Below are positions 12,401-26,799 of a stretch of 64,000 bases of DNA, piece by piece. The notes under the pieces are model-generated. The model was not told the origin of the DNA. It saw only the letters and a program-made list of their open reading frames with translations, and made no database searches. Each line of letters opens with the position of its first letter. The stretch's first letter is position 1. This DNA is from Entonaema liquescens (lineage: Eukaryota > Ascomycota > Sordariomycetes > Xylariales > Xylariaceae), in assembly GCA_902805475.1 (NCBI GenBank), contig CADCSX010000023.1:2852001-2916000 (forward strand), given 5' to 3'. The position numbers and the translations under genes were made by a program.

Positions 12401-13626
12401 TTATTTCCAGAACTTCTGGAGCGAAACCTCCTTGTCGTCGTGCTTGTTGAGGATCTTGGCTGTGGCCAGCTCAAAATCCTCTTGCGTGACGTGAACTCTT
12501 CGCTCACGCAGAGCGTACATACCAGCTTCCGTACACACACCCTTCAGTTCGGCACCCGAACAGCCGTTCATCTTCTCGGCGATCTTAGTTAGGTTGATGC
12601 CTCTCGTCAGGTTCATCTTTCGGCTGTGGATACGTAGAATATCGGCACGGGCCTCGACCGATGGCGGCGGGAACTCGATCTTGCGGTCGATACGACCAGG
12701 TCGAAGTAGAGCAGGGTCTAGAATGTCCAGTCGATTCGTTGCCATAATGACTTTGATATTCTTGGTCGGCTCGAATCCGTCCAGCTGGTTGAGAAGCTCC
12801 AACATGGTTCGTTGCACTTCGGAGTCACCACCCGACGAGCCCTCCACTCTCGACGAACCGATGGAGTCGATTTCGTCCATGAATATGATTGAGGGTGCAT
12901 GCTCTCGTGCCATCACGAACAGTTCACGGACCATACGAGAACCTTCACCAATATACTTCTGCACGAGTTCCGAACCAGAGACTCGAATGAACTTGCAGTC
13001 TGTGTGATGCGCGACAGCTCGGGCCAGTAATGTCTTTCCTGTACCGGGAGGTCCATATAGAAGCACACCCTTTGGTTGGGCGATACCGAGGGATTCGAAG
13101 AGTTCGGGATGTTTCAAACCGAGCTCAATAACTTCCTTGATTTCTTTGATTTGTTGGTCTAGACCACCAATCATATCGTATGTGCTGTCGGGCACCTTCT
13201 CCACCATCATGAGAGAGACGAGAGGGTCGACGGAGGATGGGAGGATCTTCTCGAGCTTGTAGGAATCGGATAATAGTGTTACTCGTTTACCCACTGTGAG
13301 CTTTGCGATGTCTACGGAATCAGAGACGTCGACGACTGTAAATGGTTAGCTATGGCACATAGCTTAGCTTAAACAAGCTTGTCTTTCATACCATATTTGC
13401 CTTCTGGGTGCACCTTCACCAATACTTTCTTCGTTCCCATCACCTTAACCACCTCACCAACATACGACCCAGGCTGTTGCAGAAGACCCAGCTCTTCCCT
13501 TAGTAGCCTCACTCTGGAGTTGTAATCGTTTCGCTGGGCTTCAAGACGTCGGAGAACAGCTTGACCCTTAAGAATCTCAAGCTTCATCGCCTCGATCTTA
13601 TTGTGGTAGTAATTGTCGAGCGCCAT
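12401..13626 (-). CDS. rpt6: 26S proteasome regulatory subunit 8 (AAA ATPase Rpt6)
   Basis: Two exons, 13626-13392 and 13335-12401, flank a 56-bp intron (gtatga...ttacag) and give 389 residues, the usual filamentous-fungal length. The start is the ATG of MALDNYYHNK. The frame stays open upstream but has no other ATG there. An N-terminal coiled coil (LRRLEAQRNDYNSRVRLLRE) and an OB-type segment (GSYVGEVVKVMGTKKVLVKV) precede the AAA module: Walker A GPPGTGKT at residues 173-180, Walker B IIFMDEIDSIG, the second region NRLDILDPALLRPGR with arginine fingers, and the small helical domain. Rpt6 is one of six ATPases in the base of the 19S cap and helps unfold ubiquitinated substrates into the 20S core. 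The sequence is intact and strongly conserved. It is divergent from the VNX1-type gene. Confidence 0.98.
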
Positions 13627-15312
13627 AGTTACTAGGGCTCCTTGGGGAGGACTGAAGGTTTGTGCGTCGGAGTTCAAGCTGTAAGGGGACAGTACAATGT
13701 CGATACGATGGTGTGTGCTGCCCGAAGAATAATAATTTGTGGTGAAAACGGTGATGATGATGAAGTCGAATGTAGCGATAGAGTTGGGATAATGAGGCTA
13801 AGGCTGCGCCAATGATGATGGCCTAGACCGGGGTCAGTAAAGCTTAGATCCGGACGCAGGCAGTTGCGGCAACGCGTTCCGGGACGGTAAATCTTAAGTC
13901 CCGACCTCGAAAAAAGAAATCCTGGGAGTGTAGGTAAAACATTCCCCAAATTACTTAAGCAGCAGCAACTGTACGTTGCACCACCTTCTTGCTTATCTAT
14001 AATAGAAATTACGTAAATCGGATGCGGCACAGAGCTGCATAAGATGTATAGCAGGTGCAACTACATACAGCATATGCATTGATTTTCGAAGCCTGGCAAG
14101 CTCACATGCATCAATTACGTAGGTCTACTTCGAAGATCTTCCAGAACTTTTCACGGCAGGTATTTGCGGAATATTCCATTGGATCACAAGTCATTTCGAG
14201 TTATTGAGCTTAAGCAATTCTTCTTACCGAGTGTTCAACTATTTTCTTTGTGCTTGAGAATTCAAGATTGCCGATGTATCATCTCTCATCTCTCATGTCT
14301 CCTCTATTTGCTTTTGGTGGGCTGTTGATAAAGCAGTCGTACTTTTGTAATTTTCCAATGTGTCCCGCAGGCGCGGCTGCTGGGATTGTTTTGGAACAGG
14401 CATGTCCATATCATATTGATACAGTATATGCATAATTCGTACAATTCTACAGTTACAAGCAAGGATTCAAGAATGCTGCAGCTCCAATCTACTTTTGGGA
14501 AGCAATAACTACCTTAATACACTTTCTTCTTACGCCATAAGGCATAAGGTGCTCCTGCCTGTATGTGCCTATACATAGTATGTAATCAACACCTTCCAGG
14601 CGGGACGATTTAGACAAGGATTACGCTAAAACATTATCATTGTCCACTCACACTGTAAATAAATCACGAGGCACAATCACGACTTAAGACTGGACTGGAC
14701 TTCGCTCCATTCATCGCTCATCCCACTACTTTCAAGCCATGTGCCATGTTTCGCGATAGCCCGATAGCCATGCTTTGTGTGTCGTACAAAGTCTGACCAA
14801 CGATTTTGAGCAGTCGTAAGCTGCATTTGAATTTCATTTTAACCACCTATTTATTTACCTAGTTACCTACCTATTTACCTATCTACCTACCTAATGTTTC
14901 AGCCGTCCTCTCTCCTTTTTTTTTTTTTTTGACTCTTTACCTGAAGTGTTCCTAGAATTATCGTAAAGCCGCATCAAGCGTTTCATCTAGCCTGACCTGT
15001 TTATTATTTGAAAATCTCCGCATCTGGATTCGCCCGCAAGACATGCTGCAGCAACGTACATGACGCTAAATCTGCAAGCCAAAGTCATACAATACAATAC
15101 ATTCCCATCGGGTCCCCACAGACATCATCCGGGTCCCATCGTTCCTCGTCTTTAGTTTCTTGTCAAATTAAAGCCAAGTCGCATACTGTCCTTCCCTAGC
15201 TTCAGTTACCTTTGTCTCGAAATCTTAGAAACAACCTCATATGGTCTTTAACTAGGTAATTTCAATAGGGAGCCCTCTTCGTTGGCGACGAAGATCTCTA
15301 GTACTCTCCGCG
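13627..15312. other. Divergent promoter region between rpt6 and the VNX1-type gene
   Basis: This 1.69-kb stretch should contain both promoters. It holds TACCTA-type strings and a T run around 14851-14935. I could not place a proteasome-associated control element or a TATA box with confidence, and the open frames are short and unrecognisable. Confidence 0.65.
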
Positions 15313-18300
15313 ATGGATCCCCATTCGCAGGATGACAGTAGCTCTGCTGCTCCACCTTCGCCTACAGATTCGCGACAGCAATCCGTTCGACGCGATACCA
15401 GAGATACTACACTCCCCGAAGGTTACCAGTCCACCGAAACTGTGCGGAGAAGAATAGATCAGTCCTATGGTATGTTGCCGCCGTCTGAACTGCCACCCTT
15501 CTGTCCACATAGCCTACACTCTAAACTTAATTCTGACTCTAGCGTGGAATCGCTCACTTGTCACGTCAATTCCCCATCAGATCGAAGCTAAGCTAACTGA
15601 TCTTCCTGACATAGGTACTCTTCAAACGCCGCCTCCGCCTACGAGCGGTGGTACGCAGTTTCTGGGAGAATCCACTGCCCACGAGCGAGCACACTCGAGA
15701 TCCTCAACTCAGCAGCCTCGTTCTCCCCTGTTAGGCGCAGACCGTGGCCGACAGCGCCCTAGAAAGCCCGCTATGCCTCGCAGAGCCTCTTCCAACACCT
15801 TAGCTCCCCATCGCGGTGAGGTCTTCTCTACGGACGACGACGTCAACGAGGTGGAGAACGATGCTGCCGAACGACAGCAGACCTTTTCTCCCCTTCCGAC
15901 ATTTAACAATGAGCAGACAAGGCAGCCATCTACGCTACGACGACGAAGTATGGCCCCACCGACCCTATCCCGGGTACACTCGAGTCGCAGTACTGGTCCC
16001 GAAGAGGAGGGCATCGATGAGCTACTAGAAGAAGAGGATGAAGAGAGGCCCTTGCCGTCGCAACCCCACGAAGAGGACGTACTGCAGGATACTTCTCCTG
16101 ATTCCGGCGAGGGTCATGACGAGGACGATGATATCAGCGATGCTGAAAGCTTCACCTTGAAAGACCGCCAGCAGGCCATCAACGAGACACATCCTTTCGG
16201 TATCAGGATTTGGAAGCCTGCCCTATACAAGAAAGATCGATCGGTTCAGAAGACTGCTGAGGGTGATATCCATTCTTCTCCCGGTGGTCGGGTTAGTAGT
16301 TGGTTGCTATTCTTCAACCTCATCTGGACTTTAGCCTTTGGCTGGTGGATGGCCCTATTCGCTGCTCTGGGCGCTACAGCCTGCTTCATATTTGCGGCGG
16401 CTCCTAGTGGTAGAGAGTATGGCCGCGTGTTGTGGGGTTTGTCCGGTTATCTTTTTTATCCTTTTGGAAAATTCGTGCGGCTCGAGCAGGACGAAGCATA
16501 TCTAGATGAAGATGAAGGAGAGGGCCGAAGTATCAGCGAGTACGAGCAATGGCAAAGCGGCGACTTAGAATACGGACGGTTGTTCTTTGGTCCTGAACGG
16601 AACCGCTCCATCATAGGACGGTCAAGAAGAAGCATCGACTCTGAACCTAGCGAGACAGACAGCCTCCTTCCTCGCTCGGGGCGGCACGAACATTCGGTTG
16701 ATCCAGGACCACGACTGAAGAGACGGTTATTTGGACGCGGGCAATGGAACATTGGTCGTGTTATCTTCTTCATTTTCTTTTGGGGTCTCATCACACCTTC
16801 TCTGCTTATTGTCTCTGCTATCTGCTGGTTTTTGGTCTTCTGGATCCCGATGGGCAAAGTAACCAACCTCCTTTTTGACCACCTCAGGAGACATCCGCTG
16901 GCCCTATCTTTCGAATCCGATATCAGCATCGCTAGGACATCTGATGGCCCACACTCCTCCATCTTACTTTGCACATATCGAGCTGTGGGCTCGAAGTATT
17001 GGAAGTACACTGTCGATGGCACCAACATCTTTCTTATTAACCTTATGGCCGTTGTCATCTTTGTCATCTTTGATTGGCTCGTATTGGATTCCGTCCTTCA
17101 TCTTGAGAATTTCCTGACATCTCCCGGCTTTCTATTCGTAGCCGGTTTATTCTCTATCATTCCTCTGGCGTACTTTATAGGCCAGGCTGTTGCGTCCATC
17201 TCTGCCCAGTCTTCTATGGGTCTCGGTGCTGCAATTAATGCCTTTTTCTCAACAATTGTGGAAGTCTTCCTCTACTGTGTCGCGCTTAAGGATGGCAAAG
17301 GCCAGCTAGTCGAGGGTAGTATCATTGGGAGCATATTTGCTGGCATTCTCTTTTTGCCCGGGTTGTCTATGTGCTTCGGTGCTATCAAACGCAAGACTCA
17401 GCGGTTTAACGCCAGGTCCGCCGGTGTTACGTCTACCATGTTGATTTTTGCCACTGTTGCTGCATTTGGGCCAACCCTCTTCTACCAAATCTATGGCACG
17501 CATGAACTTCGATGCCAGAGCTGCACTGATTTCCTAGGGTCTAAAGAACGCGATTGCCGTCGGTGCTACTACTCACAAGTACCGGCGCTCGATGATCGTT
17601 TCTACATCGAAGCCGTGCGTCCTTTCTGCTACTTTGCCGCAATCTGCCTCTTCTTGTCTTATGTCATCGGTCTATGGTTCACTCTTAGGACCCATGCCGC
17701 TGTCATCTGGAATAGCGAAATCGACGAGAAGAAACATGACGAACTCCAGCAGCATGTGGCTCGTTTATCTGAAGCACGTAATCTCGGTGATTCGACTGGC
17801 GCAGATATTCGGGACAGCAACCTTTATAAACGTATCCTAGGCCAGTCATTGAAACAAGTCGGTTTGTCAAGCGGAGAAGAGGGTCGTCATTCACGTCACC
17901 CATCGGAAGGGTTTCCGATAAACGGAGGTATCCAGACACCACATATGGTTCCACCAAGGGGCAATCTTGATGCCACCGATAGCATTCGTTCGAATGTTCA
18001 CATTCCCGGCTTTTCCGATGCAGAAAACAGCGATCTGGTCCGCAGTGTCACTGAAGTAGCTGCGACAGCAGCCGCTATCGCAGCCCGTGACGCTCGAGTC
18101 CCACGTCGTCTTTCCACTCAGCCGTCGAATGCTGGAGCTAGTACACCAGCAACGCGTCCTACACCTATTCGTTCTGCCACCTTTCCCGAACCTGACGAGG
18201 CTGGTGAACACGCACAGGCTTCCCATGGAGGTCACGATGCTCCGAACTGGAGTCGGACGAAGAGTTCAGTTATTTTAATGGGTGCTACCGTCCTCTACGC

Positions 18301-18931
18301 AATCGTTGCCGAGATCCTGGTCGACACAGTGGATGTGGTGTTGGACAATTATGCAATTGATCCAAAATTCTTAGGTATTACTTTATTCGCTCTGGTACCC
18401 AATACCACCGAATTTTTGGTAAGTACTACCCCCTCGGGTTTGCTACATGTGTAGAACTGACCATTATGTTTTATTAAGAATGCCATTTCTTTTGCCATGA
18501 ATGGCAACATCGCGTTATCCATGGAAATCGGTTCTGCGTACGCTTTACAAGTGTGTCTCCTTCAAATCCCGGCACTAGTTTTCTTCTCTGCGGTCTATCC
18601 CCTCCAGCCTGATGGCGACCAAGATCCTACGCATTGGACATTCAGTCTGCTATTTCCACAGTGGGATATGGTGACGGTCATCTTATGCGTGTTCCTTCTG
18701 AGCTACATGTACGGCGAAGGGAAGAGCAACTATTTCAAAGGTAGCATTTTGATCTTGACGTATTTGGTGGTTGTAATCGGGTTCTACTTCTCCGGTTTCA
18801 CGGACAGTCAGATGGGCCAGGCTGGTGTCAGTCGATTCGACACTCTCGGTCCAGATGGTGTTTGGCAGAGCTATAAAACAATTGGACGAGGGACTGGTGG
18901 TCGGGCTTACGAGGCGGGTGTTGATTTTTGA
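15313..18931 (+). CDS. Low-affinity vacuolar monovalent cation/H+ antiporter, VNX1 type (CAX superfamily)
   Basis: Three exons, 15313-15469, 15615-18418 and 18479-18931, give 1137 residues. Intron 1 (145 bp) has a gctaac branch site and ends catag; intron 2 (60 bp) runs gtaagt...attaag. The N-terminal ~280 residues are a hydrophilic Ser/Pro/Arg/Glu-rich cytosolic tail with an acidic patch. Multiple membrane helices follow. The first CAX repeat reads STIVEVFLYCVALKDG then GSIIGSI; the second reads PNTTEFLNAISFAMNGNIAL then EIGSAYALQ, split by intron 2. A Cys-rich loop (CQSC...CRRC) and a long hydrophilic loop (about 780-950) lie between. Yeast Vnx1 exchanges Na+/K+ for H+ at the vacuole using the V-ATPase gradient. 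The CAX glycine-asparagine signature is altered in both repeats, as in the VNX1 branch, so calcium transport is less likely. Confidence 0.93.
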
Positions 18932-21900
18932 GACGTGACCGCGTATGCGTCACGTTTGGGCTGATTAACTATTGATTGTGACGTTCGCTTCAAGTGTTGG
19001 ACGAAGTCCGCGGCTGCTAATTAATTATGATATCCCTACTGATTTCCTTCTTCCTCTGTACGATCGACGGTGGTGCATGGTTGGGTCGCTATTGGAGTAT
19101 GGTTATTCTTGCCGGCCTCTGAGCTTGGGCAGTTTTTGCAAGCTCTCCTCTGGGGGAGTAGGTTTCAATTGGTCTCTAGGCATCAAAGGCATGGCGTGAC
19201 AGATTATACAAAGCATCCTTAATAGAACCTATATTAAAACTTGTTCAAATCTATTAGCTATTCATATCAAAGGTGCCTCTGATGGAATATCTTAGCACGT
19301 CATGCTTTACTAGTAGAATATATTATTTCTATCTCGATCGATGGACCACGCCAACATGAAACGATTACACTGTCTTTATAAATGTTGAGAGGAGTAAAAA
19401 CAATTACGACTCTTGCTAATGGATAATTTGATCCGTTAGTTAGATCACTCTGCATGACGTCAAGTACCTTGGAGTTTTCTTACCTTCGTTGATCAGCTTC
19501 AAAAGCTTCTTTTCCCGGTTGGCTACTTGAAGCGACTATAATGTAACGACCGACTCTATCGACATACTTAGATTGTTGACCTTAACTCGTAAAAGAAAAT
19601 CGGGCATAATAAATCGCGGCGAGTAAAAGAGAATCGGTATTGACTTGAACACGACGGCCGTACTCCTCCTATAAGAATAGCACAGACAGCTACCAGAGAG
19701 AGTTGTGCCAAACGACAGAGAATAAGATGAAAGACAGGGAATGCTTGGATGGTTCACAAAGTTCCAATCTAGGAAGCTAGATTGGAATTATCAGATAACT
19801 CCGAAGCAAAAGCCCCCAAATCAACACTACTAAGACTCTCGCGAAGCTATTCGGGATAGTTACCTACTAAGCATTGAAGACGATGAGATTCACGAAGTGC
19901 TTGGATCTAATATGACAGTCTGCTCTGTTCCTTGGGGCGTATACGTGCACATATCTAGCGACTAAGGGAACGAACGGATCCGAGTGCCATAGAAGCACGG
20001 AAATAACTGCGCGTTAGCGAACGCTGGCGATTTATGTTTGAAGCTGATAGATTCCATCCAATCGGGTTGAAATGGCAGCATTAGAGGTAATGAGTGTCTA
20101 CGTCGTGCAAAGCTATATAGTAAAGAGGATCCGTCCACGGCCTCAAGTTTGGAGATGTTTTTGAGCAGCTCAGATAATTTGAGAAGTCTAATCAATGTAG
20201 ACGATATGCGATTACGTCTACAGCTTCATATGAGATTTCCTACGGTATAATATCCTCCCCAGAGTCAAGGCTTCAATTTGTGACAGATGGGATAAGGCCG
20301 AACCTTGAGGGATCGGTCAACGAAGCAGTTCGAAATCAATTGGATACAGCGATCCCAAACAGCATTAAAAGCAAGCGATAGAACACGACCTAATCTACCA
20401 CTGTCCACAAATCACGTTACAAAATTAAATTCACATCGAAGTCACGATTCTTCTTCACTTGATGCGTCAAGCGCGTCGAAGCAATGAAAAATAAGCCTGT
20501 CAGACGTCCACCATCGCCCACCCCGGCCATGCGCCCGAAGGCAAGACCATGGCGATCGGGGTTGAGATCATTACCACTCTCTATACAGCATCTCTTGCGA
20601 GCTGCCGCCACCCTTGCGGGCAGATCGAAAGTAAGGAGCAAGGAGACACAAGGTCTCGGTGCTCCCGTAGAATTTTCACTCTAGGGCGACGGGGATATCA
20701 TTCATCAACCAGGGTGGGATCTGTGGCTCCTTTAGGGAACACAGAGAAGGACGAATACTATAGAAATGATTCTCTGAAGTACTGTATCGCGAATGCAGGT
20801 TAGTTGTGTTGTCCGGATTGCTAGTATGGGGGGAGGGGTGAGACTGACTTGTCGACATGAAGAAGAAAAAAAAAAAAAAGTTCCAACGGAGGGGAGGATG
20901 GCCAGATATTTATACCCATTTGGCCCAGGCCTACTGGTCTGTGCAATCAGTCTCTACCTGCAAATTTTTTCGTAGAGTGGGGCAGATCTAACATCTAACG
21001 CACTTGCCAATCCGCACCCACAAACACGGGAAGCTACCACCAGATCAACCAATAAAAGTCCATTAACAGTCACTACCGTATCTAGGTACACTAGTGTACC
21101 AACCACCGGGAAAAAAGTTTTTTACGCTAAAGTCAACAGTTACGGGGCATTTACCATCTTGCACCTGCCTACATGCAGTGAGTCACCGAGATGAGATAGC
21201 AGAACCTAACTCGTAGCGGCCTAGTGTACATCCGTAGTACAAACCTATCCGCGAGGTATTTGGAAAGATACTGTACTGATTTACGTAACTGCTCGGTGCA
21301 AAATTTTATATGCTTGCTAGTCACAGTATCAAGGAAGAGAGAATTTAATTGTCTAACTACCTCCTAACTAATAAAATAATTGTTGGGATTAATTGTTACT
21401 GTTTGAAATCGCTGAATCAAACTGATATTGCACAGTAGGTACCTTTTAGTGAGGCTCAAAGGCAGTGACTGCCGTGTCTACTGTCTAGAGTGGATCTGGC
21501 CAATCAGAAATCGGCCCAGGGTCGCGATTGCCTTCCTTTTGGGAATAGCGGGGTTTTCTGCCAAGCGCGATTAATGATTCTGTTCTGTTTCACCGCCCGC
21601 AGAGGACATATAAATATCTGGCCCCTCTCCCTCCAATCTAGAATTTCTCTTTTCTTTTCTTCTTTAGCTCTCTTTGCCTTTTGGCTTAGATCAAGTGTAG
21701 TATCTGTTCTTTTCAGTTTAATCTCTGAAAGAGTCCTACTTGGACTCAATCGTGATTATTCTAATTTTTGTCTCCCGGGAGCGCATCCTCTGGGCTTGCC
21801 CATGATCGCTCCCACCGTGTCCCTGGTATTACACTGCCTCCAGGCGACGCGAACCTCTCGTTTTTCATTGCAATCTCTAGCTTGCCTAGAGGTGTGAGGA

Positions 21901-23927
21901 AGAATGATTTGCATCAATGATGCGTAAATATGCCTGTCTGGTGTTGAACGGCGTAGATGTTAAGATGATCTTCTAAGTGCCGTTGTATCCTGTATTTATG
22001 GTATCTGACATGATGCCTCTGATACTGAAGGTCACTAGAACCGACATTAGGTTTATCTTGTCTACTTTTATGTACGAGGATGCCATTATATCATTTTATA
22101 TGTTGCATCCTAGTTACCGCCAGTCGGATCCAGAAGCGACGTAGAATTATGTAGCGTCGAACAACGTTTGGACCGCAAGGCACTATCCATCATCTGCCTA
22201 GTTGGCGATCACGTCAAACTTCCATTCTCAAAATATCTTCCTCACTACCTTGCGACCTGTGACGCCATCCTGTTAACTGATACGAAGTCCATTCAATCTC
22301 CCCTATACAAGAGTAAGTCATCGCTGGAATCTTTGGCGTATCAAAACATAATGATATCAAGAGCTGCCCCAGAAGCTTCCCCCGACCCCCCAACATATCT
22401 AGTCGTTTATGATACGATTCTGCTTTACGTTCTATTCATCACTGGTCCTATTAATAACTAGGTTGATGACGGCGTTAGTGATCGCTGCCGCGACTACGAT
22501 GGGGATTCATCAGCTAAACATAATGATAAGCCTCGGATAAGACGTGGTAGGGAAGCAATCCTTTTTAAACGCCTAGAAGCTTCATGACCGCTGTATTCCC
22601 AACCATTGTGTCTCATGCGTGTTATCAGCAAGTCGTTCGAGGAATAGAACCCATACTCTTTTTTTCAAGAATCAAGGGTGGCAAATCTACGAATCAAGAT
22701 ATAGCATCACGAGGAACGGTCAACGAAACCGTTCTCTGAAGACTATAACATTGAACCTATCATCCTACTACCCGAGTTCGAGTAATAACGATGCCTTATC
22801 CAACGTCCTCACGTATAGAGCATAAAAATAAAATAGGCATTGGTGTGCCTACCTGTTGTCTCATATCCACGCGTAGCTCTTTGGCAACTTGATATTTATT
22901 CCCCGGAATGTAAAGCATGGGTAGTTTATACGACGATTTCACTGGTGACCTACCTACAGAGTTGGGAATATCACGGGCTTCATGATACGTTTAACACTAT
23001 CAAGAGTAGGTTTATTAATTCCGTGAGATGCATCATTAAAGTCATATCATAGGGAAGAGAATGAAGGTGCTTCTAATATACCTATATCTACTCCTACTAA
23101 TAATCATATGATAAAGTACCGTTTGCAGCATTCTTCTAATCAGTATTCTTGTTGGTTCTTCCCTTTTATACTTACCTGGCGTACTATCAAGTAGTGACTT
23201 CGATAGACGTGCACAATACGTTTAAGTACGCTACAAGCACCCGCCCTTTTCGCCATCCGGTCATCCTCAGACAAGAGAAAAAAAGCCATTACTAGCACGA
23301 ACCATAAGCTATAGTGACGAGATATGAACGTACTGGGTATTCGCTTGAGCGTCATGATAAGAAAATATCTAATTTGCTCTCGCAACACTAGGGCTCGGTC
23401 GTAAACGGATGATCAGGTACTTAAAAACATATCGTAGCTGTACTGAAATATGATCCTAAGATTTTATATTTTAAGATTAGTCGTCATTCAGAATTTCTAT
23501 CGACTGTCTAGACTTTGAAACGCGGATATATTTACTGAACCACTACACCTACTACCACCACTACTGGGAGCATGTCCACCAATGATTTCTTATGCCTGAA
23601 AGTTCTACGCAAGGCTAGAATGACGCTCGTCTATCCCTCGGAACAATGAAGACTAGAGCATCCCAACAATGAAAATCAAGTAAAAACATCGAGCCCGATT
23701 TTCCTAAATGAGCCTCATAATCTACTCGTTATCGCCTGCTTCACGTATATCCCTAGCACTAGATATTCGTTAACTCCGATGTTACCCATAAAACAAAGAT
23801 ATTATGACAAAGTACCATGGCTAATCTTCTATAAAGGCTACAACAGTATTGATTGTTGATTGATCTACAGCTACTGGTTTGCATAATACAAGTTTACTCA
23901 TACACTCTGACACTTCCCTTATGCTGA
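18932..23927. other. Long convergent intergenic region without a recognisable gene
   Basis: About 5 kb separate the 3' ends of the antiporter and V-ATPase genes. Open frames stay below about 135 codons (largest 21490-21897, overlapped by an 81-codon antisense frame) and none has a domain. Codon-like order is absent and stops are frequent in all frames. It may hold 3' UTRs, non-coding RNA or decayed sequence; nothing specific can be claimed. Confidence 0.6.
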
Positions 23928-26799
23928 TTAACCCCTAAACTCGGCTAACCCGTCATCCTCCTCTAGTAACGTTATAAAAGAAAACGGAGTGAACATGTGA
24001 CCCGCGAACTCGGCATATTTAGATTGCGCTTCAACCCATTGTAGACGAAGAGAATGTAACTGCGACAGTGTTAGATCATATTTGATTGATATTTTGTTGG
24101 ATGAGGTAAGGGGAGGCGGTTGGGGGGGGGGACGCTTACCATAGCGCTGCAGCCTTCCATACAAATGAGGATAGCGCAGGAAAGAAAAAACCACAAATAG
24201 AAAGCGACAACAATCATAATAACACCAAGGACGCCCGGCTTGGAAAGCGTTGGGCCGAGAGTCATGTCCCAAAGCACGACACTTAGCTGTTGATGAGCGA
24301 GTGACAGCGCCCAGAGACGCAGGTAAGAAGCAGTGTGGGAGACACAGTTCAGGCAGAATTCTATAGATATGGATTAGTACATGTTTGTGACATCGAATAC
24401 GAGAATGGTAACTTACCAATTGTGTGGATGACCTGGTGGATCATGATCTCACTGAATTCAAACTCCTCATGTCCCTCCTCGTCATCACCATGCGCGATCA
24501 TAGCGACGCCTTCGCCATCATCAGTGTCCACACTAAGACGGCCATTGCCATTGCCGTTACTATGGAAGTGCCCATCGCCTTCGTCGTCATCAAGCGCCGA
24601 CACTCTAGACTGTTCGCCGATACCACGATAACCCTGGGCACGAGCACGGTTGTGCTCCCATCGTAGGTATAGTGGCTTGAGGAGTAATAGTATGGGAACC
24701 TGAACAAAAGCAAGGAGTAAGAGCGTGACTTGTACCCCCTTTTGTCCTGGGTATAGTTGGATATCTAATGTGCCGGGTTGCAAGAACATGTAAATCAACA
24801 TATTTAAAAGTCCGGGAGGCTGTTCTCCGATCGCGATCCAATCCACAGACCACTTGTAAACGATACAAACAACGAGATAACCGAAGATGGCTTGGAAAAA
24901 TATCATTCCCGGTACGAAGTTGCCCCAGATGTCAATAGGCTTCTTGAAATGTCTCGCGTTGAAATAAGATAGGCAGAGGGAGTATGTCATATGTGCCCAC
25001 CCAAGAATAATAGACATCTTCATCTTGTAACTGTTGCTGAATAATAGGTCGTTCTCGGTGCCGTGCCAAATCCAATCAATACCAAAAGGATATCGGTAAT
25101 CGCCCTTGAGTTTACCTATAAGAGGCTGGCCCTGTTGCCATCCCTCAGGTACGTCCCATTCCCAGGCACTGTCGAAGAAAGTGAAAGTCTTGGAGAAGAC
25201 ATCGTTGTACATAAGACCGGTGAATAAAGAGAATATAGCCATAACCAAGGCGATGTATCGACCATAGTAAATCATAGCGAAGAGTTCGAATGTGACTTTC
25301 TTCAAGGGCTTCTCCCAGTATATCATGGCCAATGAGGCAGAAAACATGATGACCGCGTGACCAAAATCTCCAAACATGACGGCGAATAGGAAAGGGAAAG
25401 TCACGATAGCAGGCAGAGCTGGATTGACCTCTTGGTAGGTTGCCGTACCGTAGGCATTAATAATGGTCTGGAAGGCCTCTGTGAATTTATTGGTCTTCAA
25501 ATAGGTCGGGGGAGTCTTGTTTGTTTTGATCTCATTGATAATGGACGGAACAGACAGGCCTGCTCGATTGGTTACATCTTGAAGCGTGGTGCGAATGAGA
25601 GGTAAGTCATTCGTAGGACACCAGCCTTCCGCAATAAGAGTTCGCCTCTGCCGGTCAAACGAGAAGAGGTTAAGGGTTTGGTAGGTAGCCTTCTCCTTCG
25701 TGATCAGAATCATCCAAGCCGCAAGAGATTGAGCAATTTGAGTGAGCTCGGCTTCGAGGGTCTGCTGCGTATTGTGCAAGACGTTCCGAACATCGTTCAG
25801 ACGGGCGTTAACCTCGTGCACCTGGTCTCGACGAAGGTCCGCGTTTTCGTCAACGCTGTAAATATCAGCCCCCATAGATTCGGAAATCTTTCGAATCTTG
25901 GCCAGGATTTCCTTGCCATGGGCAAAGATGACAAAGACGTTCTTGTTGATGGATTCGTTGTTACTTGGATCAACAAGAGGTTCGGGAATCTCGGACTGGT
26001 TCATGTATAAGTTGCCACGAAGCGTTCTCCAAAGAATACGTTCAAAAGCGGCTACTCTATCACGGTTGATGACACCAGCAACGAAGCCAATGTTCATACC
26101 AGAGAAGGAACGCTCAACATCACCAGCCTGGTCGTGCCGCTCCACGTCTTGGAGTAAAGGAGCATCGTCGTCCTCAGTCGAAGCTCTAATCTCCTCGACA
26201 TTCCCGTGAGCACGATCGAAGAAACCACCGGCCTCGCGAAGAACCCATCGCCATTCGGTTAACTCGACTTCGCGCTTCTTTAGTGTCTCATAGCTATCGT
26301 TGAGTTGGAAGATGCGCTGTTCTAGGCTTTGAGTTCGCTCGGAGAGTTCGTCGATCTCGGTGGTAGTAGGGGGTGCGAGCGTTTCGACATCAAGGTCTAA
26401 TCTCCGTAGAGGGATGCTTGCCTTTTCCATTTGGGTGTGGAAGTAACCTATAAGCGTAACATGTTAGACAAGACAACGCGACGTGCGACAACTAGGGCTC
26501 TTCAGGACTTACGAAGCTGGCGCTCAACATTGTCGAGCCTCCTAATCTCTTGAGTAAAGGTACGTTGGAAAGCGCTGATATCGCCGTTGAGCTAGATAGC
26601 AATTAGTGTTGTTCGATGAATACATGATAGGTATAATTGATATCGGGATTGGCAGGGGATGACAGCATACATCTCGAAATTGGACCAGTCCAAGTTCTCC
26701 CAACGCGTTAACACATTCTCGGCCGATTTCATTAGATATGTATAGTTGTACCATGCTCATGTCCGCAGAGCGGAACATGGACTGCTTTGAAGGAGCCAT
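23928..26799 (-). CDS. vph1: V-type H+-ATPase subunit a (Vph1-like)
   Basis: Five exons, 26799-26671, 26591-26513, 26447-24417, 24360-24140 and 24059-23928, are split by introns of 79, 65, 56 and 80 bp, all GT...AG. They give 863 residues, normal for the family. The start ATG sits in an ACCATGG context and the protein begins MAPSKQSMFRSADMSMVQLY, the conserved subunit-a N-terminus. Residues to about 400 form the cytosolic regulatory arm with coiled coil; the rest is the eight-helix membrane part. The TM7 motif SHTASYLRLWALSLAH contains Arg 761, matching the arginine essential for proton transfer (yeast Arg 735). A Gly/Asn/Asp/His-rich cytosolic insert precedes it. The subunit couples ATP-driven rotation to proton pumping into vacuole or Golgi/endosome. 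Only one isoform is visible here, so Vph1 versus Stv1 targeting cannot be decided. Confidence 0.97.

Noticed and set aside
21490..21897. 135-codon plus frame with a hydrophobic stretch
   Set aside because: It begins at a non-ATG codon, overlaps an 81-codon antisense frame, and its hydrophobic part is a T/C-rich run. No family was recognised.
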